A stretch of 53,685 nt of DNA from DASWIG01 sp965371445. Its GTDB lineage: Bacteria; Acidobacteriota; Thermoanaerobaculia; Multivoradales; J023. Below, piece by piece: positions 1 through 7,819 of the stretch (positions are counted from its first letter, which is position 1; each line of letters opens with the position of its first letter). Made by a program: the position numbers and the translations under genes. The stretch spans positions 1 through 53,685 of the forward strand of contig CBDUYN010000053.1 in the NCBI GenBank assembly GCA_965371445.1, read 5' to 3'. The notes under the pieces were generated by a model. It did not search any database. It was not told the DNA's origin and saw only the letters and a list, made by a program, of their open reading frames with translations.

Positions 1-93
1 ACAAGGGCAAGCCTGCCTGCGTGGTACAGCCTTGAGGAACCTTCCGACGTCCGAGGCTCGAGCCACCGACTGTGTCGCTTGCCCTTGCCACCC
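1..93. repeat. Inverted repeat cut by the window edge
   Basis: CAAGGGCAAGC (2-12) is the exact reverse complement of GCTTGCCCTTG (77-87), giving 11-bp arms around a 64-nt centre. The right end, GCTTGCCCTTGCCACCC, closely resembles GCTTGACCTTGCCACCC at the right end of the large nested repeat near 42.49 kb. The two may therefore belong to one repeat family. Nothing coding is evident from 1 to 149. Confidence 0.5.
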
Positions 94-149
94 AGATCTC
101 GGGGGGCACCCAGAGCTCGTCGGTCTGAGGTGCCAACCTCGCTAGCGAT

Positions 150-236
150 TCAAGTGTTACAGTCCACTAGTTGGGCGCGTACCGTCCGGGGGCTTCGGCC
201 CATCAGGGTGGCTGCTTCTCTTACGGATAGGTCCAT
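150..236 (-). pseudogene. Truncated excisionase-like helix-turn-helix protein (N-terminus only)
   Basis: ATG at 236 follows a good ribosome site (GAGGTGAGCCC). The peptide opens MDLSVREAATLMGRSPRTVR, which is the first half of an HTH_17/excisionase-type winged helix (a variant of xREAAxLMGxSxxTVR). It then runs off into LVDCNT and a stop after 28 residues. Relatives are normally longer, with a wing and recognition strand following the RTVR helix, so this is a 3'-truncated remnant. It lies on the same strand as, and about 350 nt downstream of, the broken NACHT gene, so both may derive from one accessory cassette. Confidence 0.55.
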
Positions 237-587
237 GGGCTCACCTCGCTTCAGCTCAGTGAAAGTGCTCTTTACGTATATAACGCCCGAAGCGTAAATA
301 AGTTCCCTTGTCTTTCCGGGAGCAGGATGCGGCCGTGTATGGTCGATTTCTGCCGAGGACGGCCGTTTTCGGCAAGCAGGTAACGACGACACGGCAGAGT
401 TGAGCGCTTGGACCACCTTTCTTCGCGGAACTTCGGCCGCTCACCCGGCCGAGATTGCCGGTCTCCGGCAGCCGATGCCGGGCTTCGGCCGCGAATTCTG
501 CACGAAGTTGGCAGTTCCTGCCGCTCAGGCCAGCAAAAAGCGCCAGCGCCCTTGCCGGGTGCCGGGAATAAACAACATCTCTATGGT
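237..587. other. Stretch without a supported gene
   Basis: No reading frame here has recognisable protein content. The stretch holds several GGCCG-rich inverted elements: TGCCGA...TCGGCA around 351-373, and two copies of CTTCGGCCGC near 431 and 483. TTTACG...CGTAAA flanks a short A+T-rich segment at about 271-298, just upstream of the HTH remnant, and may be part of its old promoter or operator. No reverse transcriptase or template repeat was found. Confidence 0.4.
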
Positions 588-2306
588 CTAAGGTCCCGGC
601 TCGGGGGGCCTGGGCGGCAGCAAGAGCCGGAAGCCCTGGAGGTCGTACTCCGAGTCCGGGAACCTGTGGTTGCGGTAAGCAGCGCGCGCGTAGTCGGCGT
701 CGTCCCAGAAGCCCCCGCCGCGGATCACGCGTCGACCGCCGCCGGTGGCAGCCGCGGCATGATCTGCCGCGGGATCCACCGCATGTCCCTTTTCGCGACC
801 TGAATAGTCGGCCGTCCACTGACTCAGCGTCCACTCCCAGACGTTGCCGTGGACGTCGTAGAGCCCCCAGGCGTTCGCCGGTTTCTCACCGACGGGATGC
901 GTCCTGTCTCCGGAGTTCTTGTCGTACCAGCCGACTCGATCCAGGTCAGCCTCGTCGTCGCCGTTCCAGTAGGCCGTCTCCGAACCTGCCCGGCAGGCGT
1001 ACTCCCATTCCTCCTCCGTCGGCAACCGGACGCCCCGAGCCCACGGGTAAGTTGATGAAAGCCAGTCACAGAACTTCATCGCCTCATCCCACGAAACGTT
1101 GACCACGGGATGGTCCGGACGCTCCGCGTCACTCTTGTCCGGATCGAAGGCGGCGTACTGCGCGTTGGTCACCGGCACCGAGGCCATCCGAAACCGCGCC
1201 TGGATTGTCACTGGGTGCTGTGGCCTCTCGTCGTCCCACTGACTCTCTTCCTCGGGGCTCCCCATCCGAAACGATCCCGGCGCAATTTCCCGCCACAGCT
1301 CTACACGGCCGTCGAGGGTTCCGACCCACTGGAAGAGCTCGGCCTTGAGGCTTAGCTCAAGGCGCTTCGCCAAGCGCTCGACCAAGGGCCAGCGCCGGCC
1401 GATGTCGACGATTGTTCGGGCGAGGCTAAAAAGGTCCCTGCTTTTGTCGGCGCGCTGCCGAAGCTGATCGACCAGGGCAAGCGCACGCTCGGGGTCGTCG
1501 ATGAGATCCGGAATCTGCTCGTAGACCTTGCGGCGTTCCTTCCAGTCGCCGCTCAACCGCAGGATCTTCGCCAACGTCTCCTGACGCAGTCCCTGGGCCG
1601 TAGCCACGGCACGCAGCCCGAGCTCCCGATTCTCGCCTGCCAGCGCCAGGACGAGATCGTCCGGCGACTCCACCCGACCCGCCAACAGCGCATACGGTTC
1701 CGCCCAGCGCCCCTCGTCCCCGCGGACGCGCCGAGCGTGATCGCCAACTGTCCGTCTCCAGGGTTCCGGTCGCTCGAATCCGAGCTTCCCGAGGAAGCCG
1801 TCAAGCCTAGTCGGCTGAGCGTTTTTCAACTGCCGTTCCAAGGCCTCCGCCGCCAGCGCCTCGCGAATCGTCCGGTGCCAGAACCGCCAGTCCGCATCGG
1901 CGCCGTCGTGAGGACCAAGGATTCCGGTGTGCTCGGCCAGGTCGTCGAGGAAGGCTCGCGGCTCGCGCCAACGCTCTTCGGCGGCCAGATCCTGACGCAC
2001 CGGCTGCGCATCTTCGTGCGTCAAGCGCTCCTCCAGATCCCCCACCGGCTCGGCGTCCCGATTGTCGAGCGTCATTCCGTAGCCGACATGCCCGAGCGCC
2101 CGATGCGCCGCGTTGCGATTCGGCAGCGGACGGCGCACCGGCCGATGCCGGCCCTCGTAGAGCAGCTCGAAGACCTGGTCGTAGAGCTTCGCCCGGTTGC
2201 GCTCGGGCCGCGTCCCGGACTCGTGAAGCAGCGCCATCAAGGTGAGGTAGAGGGGATTACCGGCCAGCTCTTCGAGGCGACGGTCGGCGTCGAAGACGCC
2301 TAGCAG
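588..2306 (-). pseudogene. N-terminally truncated NACHT-type protein with C-terminal formylglycine-generating-enzyme (SUMF1-like) domain
   Basis: The frame is open from 2306 down to 588. It starts inside the helical part of a NACHT/STAND ATPase: codons upstream of the first ATG read RLEELAGNPLYLTLMALLHE, the usual post-AAA signature. Walker A and B are absent. A helical-repeat middle with HARRVRGDEGRW follows, then a SUMF1/FGE C-type-lectin-like domain (about residues 320-545) with FRMGSP, VTNAQYAAF, VRLPTEEEWEYACRAG, LYDVHGNVWEW and RVIRGGGFW...GFRLLLP. FGE-fold domains on NACHT proteins act as binding or sensor modules and are a favourite target of diversity-generating retroelements. A stop (TGA at 2307-2309) directly precedes the homologous part, so the ATPase has been lost and the gene is probably dead or cryptic. 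Confidence 0.75.
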
Positions 2307-2357
2307 TCACTCGTTTACGGCTATACCCCCGAAGGAGAGCCTGGGCCCCAGGAAGTT

Positions 2358-2900
2358 TTGAAATGGCGCATTAGCCGTGAAGGGAACCTGGACTACTGGG
2401 AGGCGGCCAAGCCGTACCGCAAGTATGGAATGGACCCCAAGAAGGCCCGTACGCCTACAATCGAGATGCCTCTCGTGTATCTGGATTTCCGGGCCCAGCT
2501 CTCAGCCTTCGACAAATTTTTTTATTTTCCAGATGAACAAAGATTGGCACGAGCCAGCAAACGCCAGCGCAAGGACCCCAGGCGCAAGCTGAAGCGGGCC
2601 CGGCTATACACCAAGCAAGACTACATTCGTTCGCGCTCTCCGAGAATTCGCAAAACCCTTGAACGGATCTCTGCGCAGCAGGCGGTCATAGATCAGGATC
2701 GAGAAATCAAAGAGGCAGCCATCCTGACAAGAGAGGATCTGGATGCACTATGCCGGATCCTGGGAAAACTTTACACCAAAGGTGAATATCTCCTTCACAA
2801 AGTATACGGGGGGAAATATGGCGAGACAATCGTCTTCCACACCAAGTCTCTGCAACGCTACACCGAGGCGTTTGCCGGGAGTGGGGCATTCGTCTCACCC
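2358..2900 (+). CDS. Unrecognised A+T-rich gene, probably truncated at its 3' end
   Basis: A TTG start at 2358 opens a frame whose first ~180 codons look protein-like: basic and helical, for example an RASKRQRKDPRRKLKRAR stretch, then EAAILTREDLDALCRILGKLY. They include A+T-rich runs (aaatttttttatttt near 2515) unlike the neighbours. After about 2895 the same frame simply continues as the antisense of the Uma2 gene to 3614, so the natural 3' end is probably lost. I do not recognise the family. The odd composition and position between a decapitated gene and a convergent gene suggest a horizontally acquired fragment. Confidence 0.35.
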
Positions 2901-3746
2901 CTGGCGCTCGTAGAGCGCCTTGAGCCGTGCGATCTCTTCTTCGGCGGCCCGACGGGCGGCGACCTCGGCCCGAAGCTGCGATTCGGCGGCCTGGCGGGCG
3001 GCGGCCTCGGCATCCGCCCGGTCCGCTTCCTCTTCGCCCGTCAGCAGACGCTTCCCCGTCGCCTGCTCGAAGATCTCGATCCACCGGGTGTCGGGATCCG
3101 ACCCGAAGTACAGGCCGGTCGTCTGCGAGAGGATCCGCCCTTGCGGACCGGGATGGATCTTGGTGTAATGCAGGCCGCCGGCCAGGTGGTACCCGATCAG
3201 TTGCAGCGGCTCTTTCGAGCCGATCCGGATCGGGTTGAAGATCAAGTACTCCTCGACCCCCGCCCGGGCATAGAGCTCCACGTTCTTTTTCAAGTCCTTG
3301 TCGCGCAGGCGGCCGTGCTCCGGCGAGACGATCTCGATCACCAGGTGAGGACGCACTCCCCAGGCCGCGGTGTCGAATGTCCCGCCGATCTGCTCGGAGA
3401 TTTCCTTCCGCGGGGCCGGAAGACCCCGTACCACCGCGATGTCGGGGCCGGAGCTCTTCAGGCCCGGCCGATTCCAGTCGAAGAGCAGGTCGCCGAACAC
3501 CCCGACGCCGGGAGAGCGCTCCATGAAGCGGCGCAGCCGACTGAGCACCGAGAGGAGGAGAGTGACGTGGAAGTCGGTCTGGGTCACCTTGTCGCCCTCC
3601 TGGGGATGGAGTAAGCGCTCCATCGTCAGCGGGAGTTGCCGCTCCTCGACGCGGCCGTCCGGGAGCTCAACGGCCCGTAAGACCCAGCCCTGCGGCTCGT
3701 CGCCGTCGGCGAGGTCGGGTTCGGGTTGGAAAGCAGGGAGAGGCAT
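2895..3746 (-). CDS. Uma2-family (DUF820) PD-(D/E)XK restriction-like endonuclease
   Basis: 283 aa. The PD-(D/E)XK core of the Uma2 family is visible: PDIAVV (acidic residue after strand 2), VIEIVSPE (the E-x-x core) and KDLKKNVELYARAGVEEYLI (K plus the helix normally following the active site). The last ~60 residues form an Ala/Glu/Arg-rich coiled coil (ADAEAAARQAAESQLRAEVA...), common in this family. Members are putative nucleases of unknown physiological role, abundant in cyanobacteria and acidobacteria. The start at 3746 is supported by a -10-like TATACT ending 7 nt upstream, which implies a leaderless mRNA. Confidence 0.85.
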   Translation of the reverse strand: MPLPAFQPEPDLADGDEPQGWVLRAVELPDGRVEERQLPLTMERLLHPQEGDKVTQTDFHVTLLLSVLSRLRRFMERSPGVGVFGDLLFDWNRPGLKSSGPDIAVVRGLPAPRKEISEQIGGTFDTAAWGVRPHLVIEIVSPEHGRLRDKDLKKNVELYARAGVEEYLIFNPIRIGSKEPLQLIGYHLAGGLHYTKIHPGPQGRILSQTTGLYFGSDPDTRWIEIFEQATGKRLLTGEEEADRADAEAAARQAAESQLRAEVAARRAAEEEIARLKALYERQG

Positions 3747-3752
3747 AGAGGG

Positions 3753-3758
3753 AGTATA
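3753..3758 (-). promoter_or_regulatory. Probable -10 element (TATACT) of a leaderless Uma2 transcript
   Basis: On the minus strand GCTATACTCCCTCT leads directly into ATG, so transcription would begin at or next to the start codon. No Shine-Dalgarno sequence fits in the gap and no convincing -35 is seen. Confidence 0.4.
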
Positions 3759-3808
3759 GCATGGCCCGGCGGCGGAATCGGCAGGCTGCTCTGCCCTACT
3801 GATCTGCC

Positions 3809-5110
3809 CTACGATTGGCTCTGCGCCTGAAGCTCGGCCGCCACGTCCTCGACCCGCCGCCAGACCCGCATCAGGTTGCCGCCGCAGATCTTCGCGACGT
3901 CCTCTTCCGAGTAGCCCTTCTTGAGCAGCTCGTAGATCAGGTTCGGGTAGGTCGAGACGTCCTTCAAACCCTCGGGCAACGCGGTGACGCCGTCGAAATC
4001 GGAGCCCAGGCCGACGTGGTCGATGCCGGCGAGCTCGACGACGTGGTCGATGTGGGCGACCACGTCGCTGACGTCGCCATAGATCGGCGGGTTCTCCTCG
4101 GCGTGCTTCTTCATGAACTCCTTGACGCGCGGGTCGCCGCGCTCAAGGCCGTTCTCCGCGGTGAACTGCCGCACCGCCGTCCAGCGCGCGTCCGACTGCT
4201 TCTGCGCGTCCTCGCGCAGGAAAGCGGAACCGAAGTTGATCTGGACGACCCCGCCGTTGTCCGCCAGACGCTGGATCATGTCGTCACCGATGTTGCGCTC
4301 CCAGCCCGGCGTGAGCTTCCGGCAGGAGGAATGCGAGGCGATGGCCGGTGCCTTGGAGATCTCCATGACCTGGTAAAAAGTGTCGTCGGTGACGTGGGAG
4401 ACGTCGACCATCACCCCGAGGCGATTCATCTCGGCGACCAGCTCACGGCCGAAGGAGCTCAAGCCGTTCCACTGGCGGTTCGTGTCGTAGGAGGAGTCGC
4501 TGATGTGGTTTGATTTCGAGTGGGCGAGCGTGATGTAGCGGATCCCGCGGTCGTAGAAATGCTCCAGGTTCGCGAGGTCGCCCTCGATCGCGGCGCCGTT
4601 TTCCATCCCCATGGGAAGCGAGATCAAGCCGGCCTCCTGGTGCGCCTCGACGTCGGCCGGCGAGTAGGCCACGGCGAACTTGTCGGGCCAATCGGTGGCG
4701 AACTTCTCCACCATGTCGATCAGGTGGTCGGCGTGGGCCTTGGCACCGGCGTCTTCAAGGTCGGCCGGGATGTAGATCGACATGAACGGCGCATTGAGCC
4801 CGCCGGCCTGTGCCCGAGGATGGTCGAAATGCCCCTCCTCGGTGCGCTGCGAGATGTCCTCCATCTTCTCGAGGAGCCGGTAAGGGACGTCGACGTGGGT
4901 GTCGACGACCAGAAGCTCCTGGGCGAGCTCCGCGGCCCGGGCGCGTAAGGCGTCGTCGTCGGTGGCCGTGGCGGCCTGGGACGTGGCGCTCTGGGACGTG
5001 GCACCGGCGTCGTCACCGGCCGGGTCCGTCTCGGATCCGGCCTGACAGCCGAGGGCGAGCAGGGCCGCGGCGAAGAGGATGAAGAAGGGTCGGATGTTCG
5101 CTGGGTTCAC
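3809..5110 (-). CDS. Membrane dipeptidase (peptidase family M19, renal-dipeptidase type), lipoprotein
   Basis: 433 aa. A lipoprotein signal (FAAALLALGC, lipidated Cys about residue 22) and a Ser/Thr/Asp linker precede an amidohydrolase-fold M19 domain. Zinc ligands match the family: DTHVDVP near residue 70, the ENG of GMENGAAIEGDL, VSHV, ASHSSCR and GLGSDFDGV. Family members hydrolyse dipeptides, including those with a D-residue at the second position, at the cell surface or periplasm. The gene ends about 60 nt from the Uma2 start and shares its strand with the phosphatase upstream (about 40 nt gap), so co-transcription with the latter is possible. Confidence 0.9.
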   Translation of the reverse strand: MNPANIRPFFILFAAALLALGCQAGSETDPAGDDAGATSQSATSQAATATDDDALRARAAELAQELLVVDTHVDVPYRLLEKMEDISQRTEEGHFDHPRAQAGGLNAPFMSIYIPADLEDAGAKAHADHLIDMVEKFATDWPDKFAVAYSPADVEAHQEAGLISLPMGMENGAAIEGDLANLEHFYDRGIRYITLAHSKSNHISDSSYDTNRQWNGLSSFGRELVAEMNRLGVMVDVSHVTDDTFYQVMEISKAPAIASHSSCRKLTPGWERNIGDDMIQRLADNGGVVQINFGSAFLREDAQKQSDARWTAVRQFTAENGLERGDPRVKEFMKKHAEENPPIYGDVSDVVAHIDHVVELAGIDHVGLGSDFDGVTALPEGLKDVSTYPNLIYELLKKGYSEEDVAKICGGNLMRVWRRVEDVAAELQAQSQS

Positions 5111-5149
5111 GTAGGGGTCCTCCGAGGTTTTTTTCTTGGGAGCGCGAGC

Positions 5150-6889
5150 TTATCCGAGACGCTGCAGCATCACCAGGGTCCGGTCGTCGGCGAAGGGCAC
5201 GCCGCGGACGAAGTCCGCCAGCGCCTGCTCCACCGCGTCGGCCACCGCCTCCAGAGCGTCGCCGCGGCGCTCGTGACAGACGGCCGCGAGGCGCTGCGGG
5301 CCGAATTCCTCCTCGTCGGGATCGGCCGCTTCGGTGATGCCGTCGGTGTAGATCGCCAGCAGGTCGCCCGGATCGAGCCGCACCTCGGCGGCCTCGTACT
5401 CGGAGCCGTCCACGAGGCCGATCGGGTGCCCGTTCGAGGCCAGGGTCTCGAGCTCGCCACCGGCCCGGACCAGGAACGGCGGGTTGTGACCGGCGTTGGT
5501 GTAGCGAAGCGTCCCCGAAACGACGTCGAGGACGGCGACGAAGGCCGTGGCGTACTTCTCGGGCGGCGTGCGCGAGAAAAGCAGCCGCGAGACCCGATCG
5601 CAGATCTCCTCGGACGGCATCCCGTCCTCGATCGGGCCCGCCGTCAGCGCTTCCAGCGAGGCCGTCAGGAGCGACGCCGCCATGCCCTTGCCCGCGACGT
5701 CGGCCACCACGAGGACGCACTCGCTCCCTTCCCCACGTTCCAGGACCGTGTAGTAGTCGCCGGAGACACCCCGCGACGCCTCGTTGCGGGCCAGGAGCCG
5801 GTAGCCCTCGATTTCCGGTAGCCGTTCGGGCAAAAGCGCCTCTTGGATGCGGCGGGCGAGCGCCAGCTCTTCCTCCAGCCGCCGCCGCTCCGCGGCTACT
5901 TCGAGTAGCTCGATGTTGCGGATCCGCATCGCCGCCACCGCGGCGAGGGAGCCGAGCAGCTCCAGGTCCTCCTCGGTGAAAGGCCGCACGTGGATCCGCG
6001 AGGAGAGGACGATGATCCCCAGAACGTCTTCCGCAGCCAAGAGCGGCGCGGCCAGGAGCGTCGTGATCCCCGACGCGAGGATCGACTCGGCGGCGGCGAA
6101 GCGCTCGTCTTCCGCGGCGTCGGCCACCAGCACCGCGACGCGCTCCTCCACGACCTCCCGGACCAGGCTCCGGGAGTAGAAAAAGTCGCGCTCCGTAACC
6201 GTCGCGACGCTACGCCGCGCCGCCGGGAGGTACTCGTCCTCCTCGGGCAGGAGGATCACCGCCTGCTCAGGCCGCAGGTGGTCGAAAAGCCGGTCCAGGA
6301 TCAGCTCCAGGAGCTCGTCCCGGGAGATGGAAGCGCCGAGCGCGGCGTTGACGTCGATGACGAGCTTCAGCCGCTCGGCGTAGCGGCGTAGCTCCACGCC
6401 TTCGGTGCCGCCGGTCTCCTCGGCCTTGGCCGGCTCCACCATCGACAGCAGCATCGAGACGTCCTTCTTGATCTTCGTGACGCCCAGGTCGGAAGCGCTC
6501 GGGCCAGACGGGTGCGACGGCTGGACAGCGACTTCCTCGGACCGCGAGGAGCGCAGGGTTACCGCCGTCGAGCTGATCGTCAGGATGTCGCCCGGTTGGA
6601 CCGGCATCGGCTCGGCGACCGGGCTGCCGTTTAGAAGCGTCCCGTTGTGCGATCCCATGTCCTCTACCAGGAGCTCCGCGCCCCGCCGAAAGAGCCGGGT
6701 GTGCTGGCGCGACATGAAGCGGTCGGAAACGCTCAAGTCGGCCGTCGAGGAACGCCCGATGACGAAGGGGTCGCGGTCGACCTCACGGTCGAAAGGCTCC
6801 ACCTGCCCGGAGACTACGTGAAGGAAGATTCGCTGGCTCACGGGCGCGAAGCCTAGCACGGGGAAGCGCGGGTGGATTAGACTAAGCAT
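5150..6889 (-). CDS. FHA-GAF-PP2C (SpoIIE/RsbU-type) serine phosphatase
   Basis: About 579 aa from the ATG at 6889. An N-terminal FHA domain (VIGRSSTADLSVSD, SRQHTRL, GSHNGT, about residues 40-110) binds phosphothreonine. A GAF-like sensor follows (about 190-340), then a helical linker RRLEEELALARRIQEALLP and a PP2C_SIG phosphatase domain with SGDYY, VADVAGKGMAASLL, GHNPPFL and YTDGITEA. Such proteins dephosphorylate anti-anti-sigma (STAS) partners in switching cascades. A frame continuing 5' of 6889 is only antisense of the divergent hydrolase gene. GTG at 6841 is an alternative start; neither start has a strong ribosome site. Confidence 0.88.
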   Translation of the reverse strand: MLSLIHPRFPVLGFAPVSQRIFLHVVSGQVEPFDREVDRDPFVIGRSSTADLSVSDRFMSRQHTRLFRRGAELLVEDMGSHNGTLLNGSPVAEPMPVQPGDILTISSTAVTLRSSRSEEVAVQPSHPSGPSASDLGVTKIKKDVSMLLSMVEPAKAEETGGTEGVELRRYAERLKLVIDVNAALGASISRDELLELILDRLFDHLRPEQAVILLPEEDEYLPAARRSVATVTERDFFYSRSLVREVVEERVAVLVADAAEDERFAAAESILASGITTLLAAPLLAAEDVLGIIVLSSRIHVRPFTEEDLELLGSLAAVAAMRIRNIELLEVAAERRRLEEELALARRIQEALLPERLPEIEGYRLLARNEASRGVSGDYYTVLERGEGSECVLVVADVAGKGMAASLLTASLEALTAGPIEDGMPSEEICDRVSRLLFSRTPPEKYATAFVAVLDVVSGTLRYTNAGHNPPFLVRAGGELETLASNGHPIGLVDGSEYEAAEVRLDPGDLLAIYTDGITEAADPDEEEFGPQRLAAVCHERRGDALEAVADAVEQALADFVRGVPFADDRTLVMLQRLG

Positions 6890-6940
6890 GCTCGCCGGCG
6901 GCCGCCGGGGGGCGGAAACGGACCTGAGGAATCTTTTGCA

Positions 6941-7819
6941 ATGCCTGCGAGCTTTGGCAGCCAGAGCATGGTCGAGCCCCTGCAACGGGTGCTGATGAAG
7001 CGCCCCGAGGAGGCCTTTGCCGTCGCCGATCCGGCGGCCTGGAGCTACGCGTCGCGTCCCGAGCTCGCCGAGGCGCGGCGCGAGCACGACGCCCTGGCCG
7101 AGACGCTGCGCCGTGCCGGGATCGAGGTGCTCTACCACGACGAGCCGCAGGACGGACGCGCCGACGCCGTTTTTGTCTACGACCCGGTGATCATGACGCG
7201 CGAGGGCGTCGTCGTCCTCGCGCTCGGCAAGGAGCTGCGCCGCGGCGAGGAGGAGGTCCTGGCCCGGCGACTGGAGGCCCTCGGCATCCCGGCCTTCTAC
7301 CGGCTCCACGGCGAGGCACGGGCCGAGGGCGGAGACTGCCTCTGGGTCGACTCCGAAACGCTCGCCGTGGGCCTCGGGTTTCGCACCAACCAGGTGGGGC
7401 TCCGCCAACTTGAAGAGGCCCTCTCCACCCTCGGCGTCACCCTCGTGCCGGTCGAGCTGCCCTATTGCACGGGCCCACGGGCCTGCCTGCACCTCGGCTC
7501 CTACATCAGCTTCCTCGACCACGACCTCGCGGTGACGAACCTGCGCTACATGTCGGTTCGCTTCTGGAAGTTTTTAAACGATCACGGATTCGAGCTCGTC
7601 GAAGTCCCCGACAAGGAGTTTGCCTCCATGGGACCCAACGTCCTCGCCCTCGCCCCGAGGAAATGCCTGATGCTGGAGGGGAACCCGGTGACGAAGGGAC
7701 GACTCGAAGATGCCGGCTGCGAGGTCCTGACCTATCGTGGACAGGAGCTGTCGCTGAAGGCCGAAGGCGGTCCAACGTGCCTGACCCAGCCGATCCATCG
7801 CGAGGCTGCCGGTGCCTGA
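6941..7819 (+). CDS. Arginine deiminase/dimethylarginine dimethylaminohydrolase-fold hydrolase
   Basis: 292 aa. This is a guanidino-group-modifying (amidinotransferase/deiminase) five-blade fold. Expected active-site positions are visible: EGGDCL (substrate carboxylates), the His of CLHLGSYISF, and the nucleophilic Cys near the C-terminus in GGPTCLTQPI. Relatives convert arginine, dimethylarginine or related compounds to citrulline-type products; the exact substrate cannot be read from sequence. It starts about 50 nt from the divergent FHA-phosphatase gene and overlaps the following D-aminoacylase by 8 nt, so the two hydrolases form a translationally coupled pair. Confidence 0.85.
   Translation: MPASFGSQSMVEPLQRVLMKRPEEAFAVADPAAWSYASRPELAEARREHDALAETLRRAGIEVLYHDEPQDGRADAVFVYDPVIMTREGVVVLALGKELRRGEEEVLARRLEALGIPAFYRLHGEARAEGGDCLWVDSETLAVGLGFRTNQVGLRQLEEALSTLGVTLVPVELPYCTGPRACLHLGSYISFLDHDLAVTNLRYMSVRFWKFLNDHGFELVEVPDKEFASMGPNVLALAPRKCLMLEGNPVTKGRLEDAGCEVLTYRGQELSLKAEGGPTCLTQPIHREAAGA

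Noticed and set aside
588..2306. A complete diversity-generating retroelement
   Set aside because: Only a variable-region-like 3' end is visible; no reverse transcriptase, accessory protein or adenine-rich template repeat was found in the window.
2900..3614. Continuation of the 2358 frame to 3614
   Set aside because: Beyond about 2900 the translation is the antisense of the Uma2 gene and loses any protein-like character.
6890..7522. N-terminal extension of the FHA phosphatase frame
   Set aside because: It is antisense to the deiminase-fold gene; the FHA domain begins only after the ATG at 6889.
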